Of a DNA stretch of 64,000 bases, positions 52,423 through 60,256 are shown in pieces; within the stretch, counting starts at the first letter, position 1, and every line of letters begins with the position of its first letter. The position numbers and the translations under genes are program-made. This DNA is from Micavibrio_B sp964399985 (GTDB lineage Bacteria > Pseudomonadota > Alphaproteobacteria > Micavibrionales > Micavibrionaceae): NCBI GenBank assembly GCA_964399985.1, contig CAYNRY010000001.1, positions 992,001 to 1,056,000 on the forward strand, given 5' to 3'. Under the pieces are notes generated by a model. It was not told the DNA's origin, did not search any database, and worked only from the letters and a program-made list of their open reading frames with translations.

Positions 52423-53227
52423 GACTTTGCTTTTTCTTTAAATGGTGCGCGACAAAAAAGACAAGGACGCCTCCGGCGATCACCGGCATACAGAGCAATT
52501 GCCCCATTGATAGATCACCCACGATAAAGCCGAGCTGTGCATCCGGCTCTCGGAAAAATTCAATAATAAAGCGGAACACACCATAGAAGAAGAGAAATGC
52601 CGCAGAAATTAATCCGGGCGTATTTCTGATTTTCGATATATGTGCCATCGTCACGAGAATAATAAAAAGTACAAAACCTTCGAGCGCCGCTTCATAAAGC
52701 TGGCTTGGATGGCGTGGCAATTCACCGCCGCGCGGAAAGATGATCCCAAGCGGAGATTCTGTCACCCGCCCGAATAATTCACCGTTGACGAAATTGGCAA
52801 TCCGACCGAAGAAAAATCCGATTGTTGCGCCAACCGCAAATAAATCCGCTAGCCTGAATAATTCAACTTTTTTAATCTTCGCATAAGAAATAATCACCGT
52901 TATGACGCCGATTAACGCGCCGTGCCATGACATGCCGCCTTGCCAGATTTTCAATACTTCGAGCGGATTCTCCGCATAGATATGAAAGTTATAGAACAAT
53001 ATATAACCGATCCGCCCGCCAAGGATGACGCCCAGTACGGCCCATGTCATAAAATCATCGACATCCGTTTCATTCGGGCGATAGCGGTTTTGATCGAGGC
53101 GCACGATGTGCTTGGCCAAAAACCAGCCGCCAAGAATGCCCGCCAGATAAGCCAGCGCATACCAGTGAATTGCGACAGGACCCAATTGAATCGCGACAGG
53201 GTCTATGTTCGGGAATTGAATTGCCAT
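52403..53227 (-). CDS. lgt: Prolipoprotein diacylglyceryl transferase
   Basis: Lgt adds diacylglycerol to the lipobox Cys of prolipoproteins in the inner membrane. The 274-residue protein has seven hydrophobic segments, W-Q-G-G-M-S-W-H-G-A-L-I-G, the signature G-R-I-A-N-F-V-N-G-E-L-F-G-R and H-P-S-Q-L-Y-E-A. The OmpA lipoprotein in this window is one expected substrate. The start shares one base with the hldD stop. Confidence 0.95.
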   Translation of the reverse strand: MAIQFPNIDPVAIQLGPVAIHWYALAYLAGILGGWFLAKHIVRLDQNRYRPNETDVDDFMTWAVLGVILGGRIGYILFYNFHIYAENPLEVLKIWQGGMSWHGALIGVITVIISYAKIKKVELFRLADLFAVGATIGFFFGRIANFVNGELFGRVTESPLGIIFPRGGELPRHPSQLYEAALEGFVLFIILVTMAHISKIRNTPGLISAAFLFFYGVFRFIIEFFREPDAQLGFIVGDLSMGQLLCMPVIAGGVLVFFVAHHLKKKQSHAQSIA

Positions 53228-54219
53228 TACCTATACTGATCTTCCTTGGCCATGAATTGCTGAACGAATTGACGCACGCCGTCTTCCAGCTCCGTCATCG
53301 GCTTATTGTATCCGGCAGCGCGAAGCTTCGTCATATCAGCCTCGGTAAAATATTGATACTTGCCCTTCAGTTGCTCTGGCATGTCATTGTAATGAATTTT
53401 CGGCGGTAATCCGGCTGCGGCAAAAGTCGCCAGCGCGAGATCTTTGAAACTACGCGCCTTGCCTGTCCCGACATTAAACAGACCTGACACTTTAGGATTT
53501 TCATACAGCCATAACATCACGGAAACGCAATCATCGACATAGACGAAATCACGCAGCTGTCCGCCGTCTTCATATTTAGGATTGGCGGATTTAAACAGCT
53601 TGGCCTGCGCTCCCGCCGCCACTTGCGGGTAAAGCTTGCTGATAACGCTCGCCATATCACCTTTGTGATATTCATTCGGACCGTAGACATTAAAGAATTT
53701 AAGCCCTGCCCATTGCGGCGGCGTCGCTTCAGACTTGCTGACATAAACGAGATCGGATACGCGGCGATCGAATGCATGTTTCGACCAGCCATAAGCGTTC
53801 AAAGGTTGAAGCTTTGCCAATTCCTGCGGAGCATCGTCATCTTTAAAACCTTGTGAGCCATCGCCGTATGTGGCGGCAGACGATGCATAAATGAACCGCA
53901 CATTATTTTTTGCGCACCAGCGCCATAAATCTCGTGTAAAGACGAAATTGTTTTCGACGATCTTGTCGACATCGCGTTCAGTCGTCGCGGAAATCGCCCC
54001 CATGTGAAAAACAACTTTGATTTCAGTTTTGTGACGGGAAAGATATTGAAACAAATCTTGCGGCGGAACTATATCCCGCAGCGCCCGCTTGGACAGGTTG
54101 CGCCATTTATCATCCATGCCGAATACGTCACAGACGACAATATCCGTTACGCCTTGCGCTTCGAGCCCGGCCACTAAATTAGACCCGATAAAACCCGCGC
54201 CGCCCGTTACAATAATCAT
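53227..54219 (-). CDS. hldD: ADP-L-glycero-D-manno-heptose 6-epimerase
   Basis: HldD makes the heptose precursor of the LPS inner core. The 330-residue short-chain epimerase has G-G-A-G-F-I-G-S-N at the NADP site, H-M-G-A-I-S-A-T-T-E, S-S-A-A-T-Y-G-D-G, the Y-G-W-S-K-H catalytic pair and F-N-V-Y-G-P-N-E. It shows that the organism makes heptose-containing LPS. Its start overlaps the small gene upstream by ATGA. Confidence 0.95.
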   Translation of the reverse strand: MIIVTGGAGFIGSNLVAGLEAQGVTDIVVCDVFGMDDKWRNLSKRALRDIVPPQDLFQYLSRHKTEIKVVFHMGAISATTERDVDKIVENNFVFTRDLWRWCAKNNVRFIYASSAATYGDGSQGFKDDDAPQELAKLQPLNAYGWSKHAFDRRVSDLVYVSKSEATPPQWAGLKFFNVYGPNEYHKGDMASVISKLYPQVAAGAQAKLFKSANPKYEDGGQLRDFVYVDDCVSVMLWLYENPKVSGLFNVGTGKARSFKDLALATFAAAGLPPKIHYNDMPEQLKGKYQYFTEADMTKLRAAGYNKPMTELEDGVRQFVQQFMAKEDQYR

Positions 54220-54485
54220 GATTGTCCTTTATAAATTTTTTGAAGCCAGAAGTTTTTGATTACCGGCAAGGTAAGAGTTGAAAATAAATATCCGCAAACC
54301 GGTACAGTAGCGTGAAGCCAGCTTTTCTCAAGCCCCAGTACCGGAAGATAAAAGACAAGAAACAAATAAGTTATAGCGCAAATAGACAACTTCCTCGCCC
54401 ACGAGGTTTCCCACGCCTTGTCGGATTCAACCTTCGCATTTCTTTGTTTGATCGTTTCGATGTCTGTCAATTTTTTCTCCGTCAT
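54216..54485 (-). CDS. Small membrane protein whose start lies in a repeat
   Basis: An 89-residue protein with a charged N terminus and two hydrophobic segments at about 32-52 and 58-75. It overlaps hldD by ATGA. Its ATG at 54485 is part of the GGAATGAC end of the left GIY-YIG-flanking repeat, so the repeat supplies the start codon and the leader just before it. The core of the protein is not in the repeat. Homologues may begin elsewhere; no other ATG is in frame nearby. The function is unknown. Confidence 0.6.
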   Translation of the reverse strand: MTEKKLTDIETIKQRNAKVESDKAWETSWARKLSICAITYLFLVFYLPVLGLEKSWLHATVPVCGYLFSTLTLPVIKNFWLQKIYKGQS

Positions 54486-54507
54486 TCCGGCGAAGGCCGG
54501 AATCCAT
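54481..54507 (-). repeat. Left 27-base inverted repeat of the GIY-YIG cassette
   Basis: It is itself a hairpin, ATTCCGGCG and its near-complement around GAAGG, and is an exact reverse complement of 54812-54838. Its outer end includes the start codon of the gene at 54216-54485, and its inner end touches the GIY-YIG stop. Confidence 0.9.
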
Positions 54508-54800
54508 TATTTGCAAATTTCTTGGTATAAATCATTCCACTCAGGATTAATTTCTTTAATCCGATTTATTTTCCATTCTCTTTTCCATTCCTTGATTTGT
54601 TTCTCTCGAGTGATAGCAGCTTCAGCATTTTCATGAACTTCATACCAAACAAGGATTTTAATTCCATATTGCTTTGTAAATCCTTCTACCATGCCTGCTT
54701 TATGTTCGTAAACCCGCCGCAGCAGATTTGAAGCTACCCCGACATACAAAGTGCCATTAGGTCGATTGGCCATTATGTAGACACAAAATTTTGCTTCCAC
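54507..54800 (-). CDS. GIY-YIG nuclease family protein
   Basis: A 97-residue single-domain GIY-YIG nuclease of the small YhbQ-like group. The first strand is C-V-Y-I-M-A-N (Y8), the second T-L-Y-V-G-V-A (Y19), followed by the conserved L-L-R-R-V (R28) and H33. The helix T-R-E-K-Q-I-K-E-W-K-R-E-W-K ends the fold. The start is GTG at 54800, preceded by GGGGAG just outside the right repeat. Such proteins are common in alphaproteobacteria, and no function is established; homing-type cutting is one possibility. Confidence 0.88.
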   Translation of the reverse strand: MEAKFCVYIMANRPNGTLYVGVASNLLRRVYEHKAGMVEGFTKQYGIKILVWYEVHENAEAAITREKQIKEWKREWKINRIKEINPEWNDLYQEICK

Positions 54801-54811
54801 TTAAACTCCCC

Positions 54812-54838
54812 ATGGATTCCGGCCTTCGCCGGAATGAC
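54812..54838 (+). repeat. Right 27-base inverted repeat of the GIY-YIG cassette
   Basis: It is the exact reverse complement of 54481-54507, reading GGATTCC, hairpin, GGAATGAC outward. It ends with CC preceding ATGG at the inner side, like the CCATGG centre of the uninterrupted pair at 31267-31318. Confidence 0.9.
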
Positions 54839-54965
54839 AACTGATTATATTTATCCAATTACCTGTGGACCAGTTGTAAATTCTCTTCCCCACAACTTGC
54901 ACCGCATCATTTGCGAGTGGTAAACCAGTCCCCGTTTCCACAACAATATTGAAAGAGTCGCTCAT

Positions 54966-55277
54966 ATGGCTTCTGACAACCGTTTATTCGATGATCTGGC
55001 GCGTATGGCCGGCGGCGCGGCAAGCCTGATTTCCACGGTTCGCCGCCAAGTTGGCTCCGATATTAAGGAACGCGCCCAGTCCTACACCGCCCGCATGGAC
55101 CTTGCCACGCGCGATGAAATAGAGCGCTTGCAGGCGACAATTTCCAAATTTCGCTCCGAACAGGAGCAACTGAAAGCCCGCGTTGCCGAGCTAGAGGCCT
55201 CTGTTGGTGGAAAATCAAAGCCCAAGCTTGTGACTGCATCTAAAAAGAAACCTGTAAAACCCTCGAGACGGAAATAA
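54966..55277 (+). CDS. ubiK: Ubiquinone biosynthesis accessory factor UbiK-like
   Basis: A 103-residue BMFP-domain protein. The N-terminal amphipathic helix (L-F-D-D-L-A-R-M-A-G-G-A) and the coiled coil R-D-E-I-E-R-L-Q-A-T-I-S-K-F-R-S-E-Q match YqiC/UbiK, which helps the Ubi complex in E. coli. A Lys-rich tail follows. The start codon at 54966 is followed two bases after its stop by the YbjN gene. Confidence 0.82.
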   Translation: MASDNRLFDDLARMAGGAASLISTVRRQVGSDIKERAQSYTARMDLATRDEIERLQATISKFRSEQEQLKARVAELEASVGGKSKPKLVTASKKKPVKPSRRK

Positions 55278-55278
55278 C

Positions 55279-55785
55279 ATGCCCGATCTTTCAGAAGCCT
55301 TCTTTGAAGAAGTCGTCAATCCGCTGGATGATGCCGAAGAATATCTTAACGCTCCTGATTTGCTGTCATTTAACCGCGCCAATCGCGATGAATTATTCGT
55401 TGAGGCGCGCGGTCATTATGGCAACTATAAAATGATGTTCATGTGGGATGAAATAATGGGTGCGCTCCAGTTCTGCTGCGAATACGGCTTACAGGTTTCG
55501 GACATGAATAAAGCTTTGGCTTCCGAAACAGTTCTCAATATCAATTCCAGCCTCTGGCTTGGTCATTTCGATTTGCCGCCAGAAACGCTAGCTCCTACTT
55601 TTCGCTATACGCAGTTATTTCGCGGCATGCAGTCCTCAGGCGCCGATCACATACAGGAGCTCATTCATATCGCGATAGATGAATGCGACCGCAATTATCC
55701 TGTATTCCTTTCCTTGTGCCAGGCTACAGTACCGGACTCAGATGATTTGAGTTTGGCCATGATGCCGATTGCCGGACGATCCTAG
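55279..55785 (+). CDS. YbjN domain-containing protein
   Basis: A 168-residue YbjN-type protein, with R-G-H-Y-G-N-Y-K-M-M-F-M-W-D-E and A-L-A-S-E-T-V-L-N-I-N-S-S-L-W-L-G-H-F-D. The family resembles type III secretion chaperones in fold; its role is unknown. The place between ubiK and proC is conserved in alphaproteobacteria. Confidence 0.85.
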   Translation: MPDLSEAFFEEVVNPLDDAEEYLNAPDLLSFNRANRDELFVEARGHYGNYKMMFMWDEIMGALQFCCEYGLQVSDMNKALASETVLNINSSLWLGHFDLPPETLAPTFRYTQLFRGMQSSGADHIQELIHIAIDECDRNYPVFLSLCQATVPDSDDLSLAMMPIAGRS

Positions 55786-55787
55786 CC

Positions 55788-56564
55788 TTGGCTATTCAGC
55801 AAAAAATACTTCTCGTTGGCTGCGGCAAAATGGGTTCTGCGCTCCTTGAGCAATGGAACAAGAATATCGGCTACCATATTTTTGTGCTCGATCCTTCAAC
55901 CAAACGCGGCTATGAAAGCCTGGCAAGCCTTCCTGTAAAACAATTTAATATCATTGTTTTGGCCGTAAAACCTCAAGTTATGGATGAGGTTTTAACGGAG
56001 CTCATCCAACGCGTTACTGCTTCACTTTATGTCTCAATTGCTGCGGGCAAGACATTGAAATATTTGCAAGATATTCTACCAGATCGTCAGGCGATTATAC
56101 GCACGATGCCAAACACGCCCGCCATGGTCGGTAAAGGCATGACGGTAGCTTGCGCCAATCATATTGTAACAGCCCCCCAGAAAACTGCAGTTAAAACCTT
56201 ATTCGAAAATGTCGGGCAATTTGAATGGGTTACTGACGAAAAATTCATGGACGCCGTAACGGCCGTCAGCGGCTCAGGTCCGGCTTATGTATTTCTGCTA
56301 ATTGAAGAACTTGCCAAAGCAGGCATTGATCAAGGCCTGCCCGCTGATCTCGCCATGAAACTGGCGCGCCAAACCGTTATCGGTTCCGCTGCTCTTGCCG
56401 AGGCGCAGAAAGATATTCCCGTTGAAACCTTGCGCAAAAACGTCACCAGCCCCGGCGGCACGACCGAAGCCGCTCTTGAGATATTAACTGATCCTCGGGG
56501 TCTAAGCCTTTTGATCCAAAAAGCAATTTCGGCAGCAGCAAAAAGAAGCAAAGAATTAAGCTGA
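55788..56564 (+). CDS. proC: Pyrroline-5-carboxylate reductase
   Basis: ProC makes proline from pyrroline-5-carboxylate with NADPH. The 258-residue protein starts at a TTG at 55788, two bases after the YbjN stop. It has V-G-C-G-K-M-G at the cofactor site, L-A-V-K-P-Q, R-T-M-P-N-T-P-A and V-S-G-S-G-P-A-Y-V, then T-S-P-G-G-T-T-E-A-A. The G-C-G-K-M-G form is common in alphaproteobacteria. The stop abuts the MucR gene end. Confidence 0.95.
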   Translation: MAIQQKILLVGCGKMGSALLEQWNKNIGYHIFVLDPSTKRGYESLASLPVKQFNIIVLAVKPQVMDEVLTELIQRVTASLYVSIAAGKTLKYLQDILPDRQAIIRTMPNTPAMVGKGMTVACANHIVTAPQKTAVKTLFENVGQFEWVTDEKFMDAVTAVSGSGPAYVFLLIEELAKAGIDQGLPADLAMKLARQTVIGSAALAEAQKDIPVETLRKNVTSPGGTTEAALEILTDPRGLSLLIQKAISAAAKRSKELS

Positions 56565-56996
56565 TTACTTCTTCTTACGTTCGCTGCGGCCTTTAGTACC
56601 GAGACCTATATCTTTGGCAAGGCGTGAGCGAGTTTTGGCATAGCTAGGCGCTACCATTGGATAATCGGCTGGCAAGCCCCAACGTTCGCGATACTGTTCC
56701 GGCGTCATTTTATAGGCAGTTTTCAGATGGCGTTTGAGCATTTTCAGCTTTTTCCCGTCTTCCAGACAGACGATATATTCCGGCATGACGGATTTACGGA
56801 TCGGCACGGCTGGCTGTGGGCGCTCTGCCGTAACGCTGCTCGCTGAAACATCGCCGCCGACCCCCGATAATGTTTTATAAATCCGCTCGATAAGAGCCGG
56901 AATTTCACCTGCGGGAACAGTATTATTGGATAAATGCGCTGAAACAATTTCCGTAGTAAGAGCCAGTATGTCGTTATTCTTTGGATTATCAGCCAT
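56565..56996 (-). CDS. MucR/Ros family regulator
   Basis: A 143-residue DNA-binding regulator of the Ros/MucR group, which in other alphaproteobacteria silences AT-rich genes for polysaccharide, motility and cell cycle. The N-terminal region oligomerises. The core Y-I-V-C-L-E-D-G-K-K-L-K-M-L-K-R-H-L is intact. Next, K-T-A-Y-K-M-T-P-E-Q-Y-R has Ala where Ros has a zinc-binding His, so the zinc site is degenerate; the C-L-E-D form is common. Basic C terminus. It is divergent from manC. Confidence 0.9.
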   Translation of the reverse strand: MADNPKNNDILALTTEIVSAHLSNNTVPAGEIPALIERIYKTLSGVGGDVSASSVTAERPQPAVPIRKSVMPEYIVCLEDGKKLKMLKRHLKTAYKMTPEQYRERWGLPADYPMVAPSYAKTRSRLAKDIGLGTKGRSERKKK

Positions 56997-57133
56997 TTAT
57001 TTCCACCTGTAGGTAATTCTCTTAAACCAGACAGTAATTCAACTATATAAATACTACAATACTTGGAATTACTTTAAGAAGCATTTAACATCCCGCTTTC
57101 GCAGAGGTGCAAAACTGTGTTATTGACCTTTAT

Positions 57134-57976
57134 ATGGGGAGAATAATACCGGTCATTTTATGTGGCGGCTTTGGAAAACGGCTATGGCCTTTAAGCAAGG
57201 CGGATAGGCCGAAGCAATTCCTGAACCTGATCGATCCCCAGACATCCCTATTTCAAAAAACTGTTGAGCGCGGCTTAAACCTGACTGGCGCAAGTTTGAA
57301 TGAAACCGTCATCGTCACAAATGAACAATATACCGATCTGGTAAAAACCCATCTTGGTCGCCCTTGCCCACATATCATCAGCGAAAAAACACCATTGAAT
57401 ACCGGTCCGGCTATCGCCCGTGCAGCTTATTATGTAAGCGAACATTTTTCGCCGGATTCTCTCATGCTGGTCATGCCTTCAGATCACTATATTGAAGATA
57501 TCACACCACTAAATATTTCTTTGATTATTGCCGAAAAAGAAGCCCTGAAAGACCGTATCGCCTTATTCGGCATAACGCCGCACAGACCTGAAACGGGTTA
57601 TGGCTATATAAAGATCAATTCTAAAAACCCCCTTTCCGTTGAAGCCTTTATCGAAAAACCCGATATTGCCACAGCCAAAAAGCTGCTCGAAAGCAGCCAA
57701 TATCTCTGGAATAGCGGTATATTTACTTTCAAGGCATCGGCGATTTTGAATGTTTTTCGCCTGCATGCACCCGATATTTTGGAGCATGTCGAAAATGGAG
57801 CAGATATCCCGCCAGTATCCTTTGATAAAGCCGTTCTGGAGAACTCATCCGATCTTTCTGTCATCCCTTGCGATATGCAATGGATGGATGTGGGTACATG
57901 GGAAGGCTTATTGGAAGTCATGAAAAACAAGCCCGGCTATGAATATGTAGAAAAACTTTCTGCTTCAGGGAATTAA
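57134..57976 (+). CDS. manC: Mannose-1-phosphate guanylyltransferase, nucleotidyl domain only
   Basis: The enzyme makes GDP-mannose from mannose 1-phosphate and GTP. The start ATG at 57134 gives M-G-R-I-I-P-V-I-L-C-G-G-F-G-K-R-L-W-P-L-S, the family signature; a GTG at 57107 would add nine residues. Then come R-P-K-Q-F-L, M-P-S-D-H-Y-I, F-I-E-K-P and N-S-G-I-F-T-F. At 280 residues it lacks the C-terminal cupin isomerase domain of bifunctional enzymes. It works with the phosphomannomutase next door. Confidence 0.88.
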   Translation: MGRIIPVILCGGFGKRLWPLSKADRPKQFLNLIDPQTSLFQKTVERGLNLTGASLNETVIVTNEQYTDLVKTHLGRPCPHIISEKTPLNTGPAIARAAYYVSEHFSPDSLMLVMPSDHYIEDITPLNISLIIAEKEALKDRIALFGITPHRPETGYGYIKINSKNPLSVEAFIEKPDIATAKKLLESSQYLWNSGIFTFKASAILNVFRLHAPDILEHVENGADIPPVSFDKAVLENSSDLSVIPCDMQWMDVGTWEGLLEVMKNKPGYEYVEKLSASGN

Positions 57977-58057
57977 AATTGATTTTGGGCGTTTGCAAAT
58001 GCAGCAAAATCTATTACTAAACAATCATATTTTTAAAGTATTTCAGGAGTTTATTTA

Positions 58058-59560
58058 ATGTCACTCAAGCCGAACACAGAAGCTTATGAACGCGAAATCT
58101 TTGTCGCACCGCAAGGTTTCCGCGAATATGATGCTCGCTGGCTTTTTCCTGAACAAATAAACCTTCGCGGTATTCAGGCTCTGGGCATGGGCATCGGCAC
58201 GATCGTCCATGAAATGAAGAAAAATCCCCCCGCTGTCGTCGTCGGCCATGACTACCGCTCTTACAGCGCAACAATCAAGCAGGCGCTAATCATCGGCCTG
58301 ATGGCAGCCGGCTGTAAAGTTTACGATATTGGCTTGGCCCTTTCACCAACCGCGTATTTTTCCCAATTCGAACTTGATGCCCCTGCCGTTGCCATGGTCA
58401 CGGCCAGCCATAACGAAAACGGCTGGACAGGCGTCAAAATCGGGACTGAACGTCCGATGACATTCGGCCCTGAATTGATGTCTCACCTGAAAGACATCGT
58501 TATGGATGAAAAATATGTTGCGCGCGAAGGCGGCTCTTACGAATATGTTGGTGATATCAAGGAACGCTATATTGCCGATCTGACCAAAGACGGCAAACTA
58601 AAGCGTAAAATCAAGGCCGTTGTCGCATGCGGTAACGGGACTGCCGGAGCCTATGCGCCCGAAGCACTTCGCCGTATCGGCGTTGATGTTATCGAGATGG
58701 ATTGCGATCTCGACTATACTTTCCCGAAATACAATCCGAACCCGGAAGACATGGAAATGCTTCATGCCATGTCGGCCAAGGTCAAAGAAACCGGTGCCGA
58801 TATCGCTTTCGGTTTCGATGGCGATGGCGACCGCTGCGGCGTGATCGACAATACCGGCGATGAAATCTTTGCTGATAAAATGGGCGTCATCTGCGCGCGC
58901 GACCTTGCCGCTATTCACAAAAACGCGACTTTTGTTGCCGATGTTAAATCAACGGGGCTTTACAATACCGACCCAGTCCTGAAAGAACTTGGCGCAAAAA
59001 CTCAATACTGGAAAACCGGCCACTCTTACATGAAGCGTCAGGTTAATGAATCCGGCGCTTTGGCTGGCTTTGAAAAATCCGGTCACTTCTTTTTGAATGA
59101 TCCAATTGGCCGTGGCTATGACGATGGTATTTTAACGGCGGTTACGATCTGCCGTATTCTGGACCGCAATCCGGAAAAATCAATGTCGGATTTAAAAGAC
59201 GCATTGCCGAAAACTTGGGGCTCCCCGACCATGGCGCCTTATTGCGCAGACGATATTAAATACGGCATGGTCGAAACATTGACCAAAATCTATCAGGATA
59301 AAAAAGACAAAGGCGAAAGTGTTTGCGGACAAAAAATCGTCGATGTGGTGACAGTCAACGGCGTGCGCTTTACGCTAGAAGATGGAAGCTGGGGCCTGAT
59401 CCGCGCTTCGTCCAACAAGCCATCTCTTGTCGTCGTCGTCGAAAGCCCTGCCTCTGAAGACCAAATGTTCAACGTCTTCGAAGAAATCGATACAACCTTA
59501 TCTACTTACAAGGAAATCGGCGAATACGACCAGAAAATTGAGCGTAAAAAAGCAGCCTAA
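58058..59560 (+). CDS. Phosphomannomutase/phosphoglucomutase
   Basis: The enzyme interconverts hexose 6- and 1-phosphates. The 500-residue protein has R-E-Y-D-A-R-W early, T-A-S-H-N-E-N-G-W-T-G-V-K with the phosphoserine, D-G-D-G-D-R for magnesium and G-E/F-K-S-G-H for substrate. It is AlgC-like. Placed 81 bases after manC, it would supply mannose 1-phosphate for GDP-mannose or glucose 1-phosphate for other sugars. AGGAG precedes the ATG. Confidence 0.92.
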   Translation: MSLKPNTEAYEREIFVAPQGFREYDARWLFPEQINLRGIQALGMGIGTIVHEMKKNPPAVVVGHDYRSYSATIKQALIIGLMAAGCKVYDIGLALSPTAYFSQFELDAPAVAMVTASHNENGWTGVKIGTERPMTFGPELMSHLKDIVMDEKYVAREGGSYEYVGDIKERYIADLTKDGKLKRKIKAVVACGNGTAGAYAPEALRRIGVDVIEMDCDLDYTFPKYNPNPEDMEMLHAMSAKVKETGADIAFGFDGDGDRCGVIDNTGDEIFADKMGVICARDLAAIHKNATFVADVKSTGLYNTDPVLKELGAKTQYWKTGHSYMKRQVNESGALAGFEKSGHFFLNDPIGRGYDDGILTAVTICRILDRNPEKSMSDLKDALPKTWGSPTMAPYCADDIKYGMVETLTKIYQDKKDKGESVCGQKIVDVVTVNGVRFTLEDGSWGLIRASSNKPSLVVVVESPASEDQMFNVFEEIDTTLSTYKEIGEYDQKIERKKAA

Positions 59561-60220
59561 TTAAGCCGTTTTTACAATTTTTGGTATAATCCGCTTAGAC
59601 TGGCTTACTTCCGCCCCTCTTATATAAAGAGGATGCGGCGCCTTTTCCGGATGATAGGTGATCTCATCGCTTTTGATCTCAGACGCCATGCGTGCCATTA
59701 CTTCGATATCGGGCAAAACATCCCGGATAATGGCAAAAGCCGAATTCTCCGCCATGTCCATTGTCCAGATTTCCGGTTCACCGATTGGCTGTAGATCTTT
59801 TGTAAAGGCCTGTCCGTAGAAATCTCCGCGTTTGGTATCGATCATTATAACTGTATCGCGTTGTAATCCACTGGCCTTGGCAATGACCGATAAAGTATCG
59901 AAACCGGAAACAGGTTTATTGATCGACAAACCTAAAGCCTTGGCAGTCGAAAGTCCGACCCGTACGCCGGTAAACGACCCCGGCCCTGTCGTTACCGCGA
60001 TGCGGTCGAAATCGTTATATGTATAGCCCGCCTTGCGGATCACCCTGTTGATCATCGGGACAAGACATTCTGCCTGCCCTCTCTCGGTTTCAACGGTTTC
60101 TGTCCAGAACTGCTCTCCATCCGAGATACAAACCGCGCAGCCGGTCACGGCAGTATCGAGCGCCAACACGATGCGGCGATTTTTTGTCTTATTCAGCTCT
60201 TCCTGCCACGTCATTTTCAT
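59561..60220 (-). CDS. tsaB: tRNA t6A protein TsaB
   Basis: TsaB is the non-catalytic partner of TsaD that helps install t6A at position 37 of ANN-reading tRNAs. The 219-residue protein has V-L-A-L-D-T-A-V-T-G-C-A-V, T-G-P-G-S-F-T-G-V-R-V-G and a dimer helix. A start at 60214 (M-T-W-Q) is also possible; it is an N-terminal choice of two adjacent ATGs. Its stop lies immediately beside that of the phosphomannomutase gene. Confidence 0.93.
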   Translation of the reverse strand: MKMTWQEELNKTKNRRIVLALDTAVTGCAVCISDGEQFWTETVETERGQAECLVPMINRVIRKAGYTYNDFDRIAVTTGPGSFTGVRVGLSTAKALGLSINKPVSGFDTLSVIAKASGLQRDTVIMIDTKRGDFYGQAFTKDLQPIGEPEIWTMDMAENSAFAIIRDVLPDIEVMARMASEIKSDEITYHPEKAPHPLYIRGAEVSQSKRIIPKIVKTA

Positions 60221-60256
60221 TGTTTCGGTTCCGCCTCTTTACTATAGTCTGCCCAT

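Larger units (their letters stand above)
54481..54838 (-). mobile_element. GIY-YIG cassette in a split palindromic repeat
   Basis: A perfect 27-base inverted repeat (54481-54507 and 54812-54838) encloses only the GIY-YIG gene and 11 bases ahead of it. The gene's stop codon begins at the inner edge of the left repeat. The two repeats together are the halves of the palindrome seen uninterrupted at 31267-31318. I infer a small mobile or formerly mobile cassette; transposition has not been shown. Confidence 0.5.
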
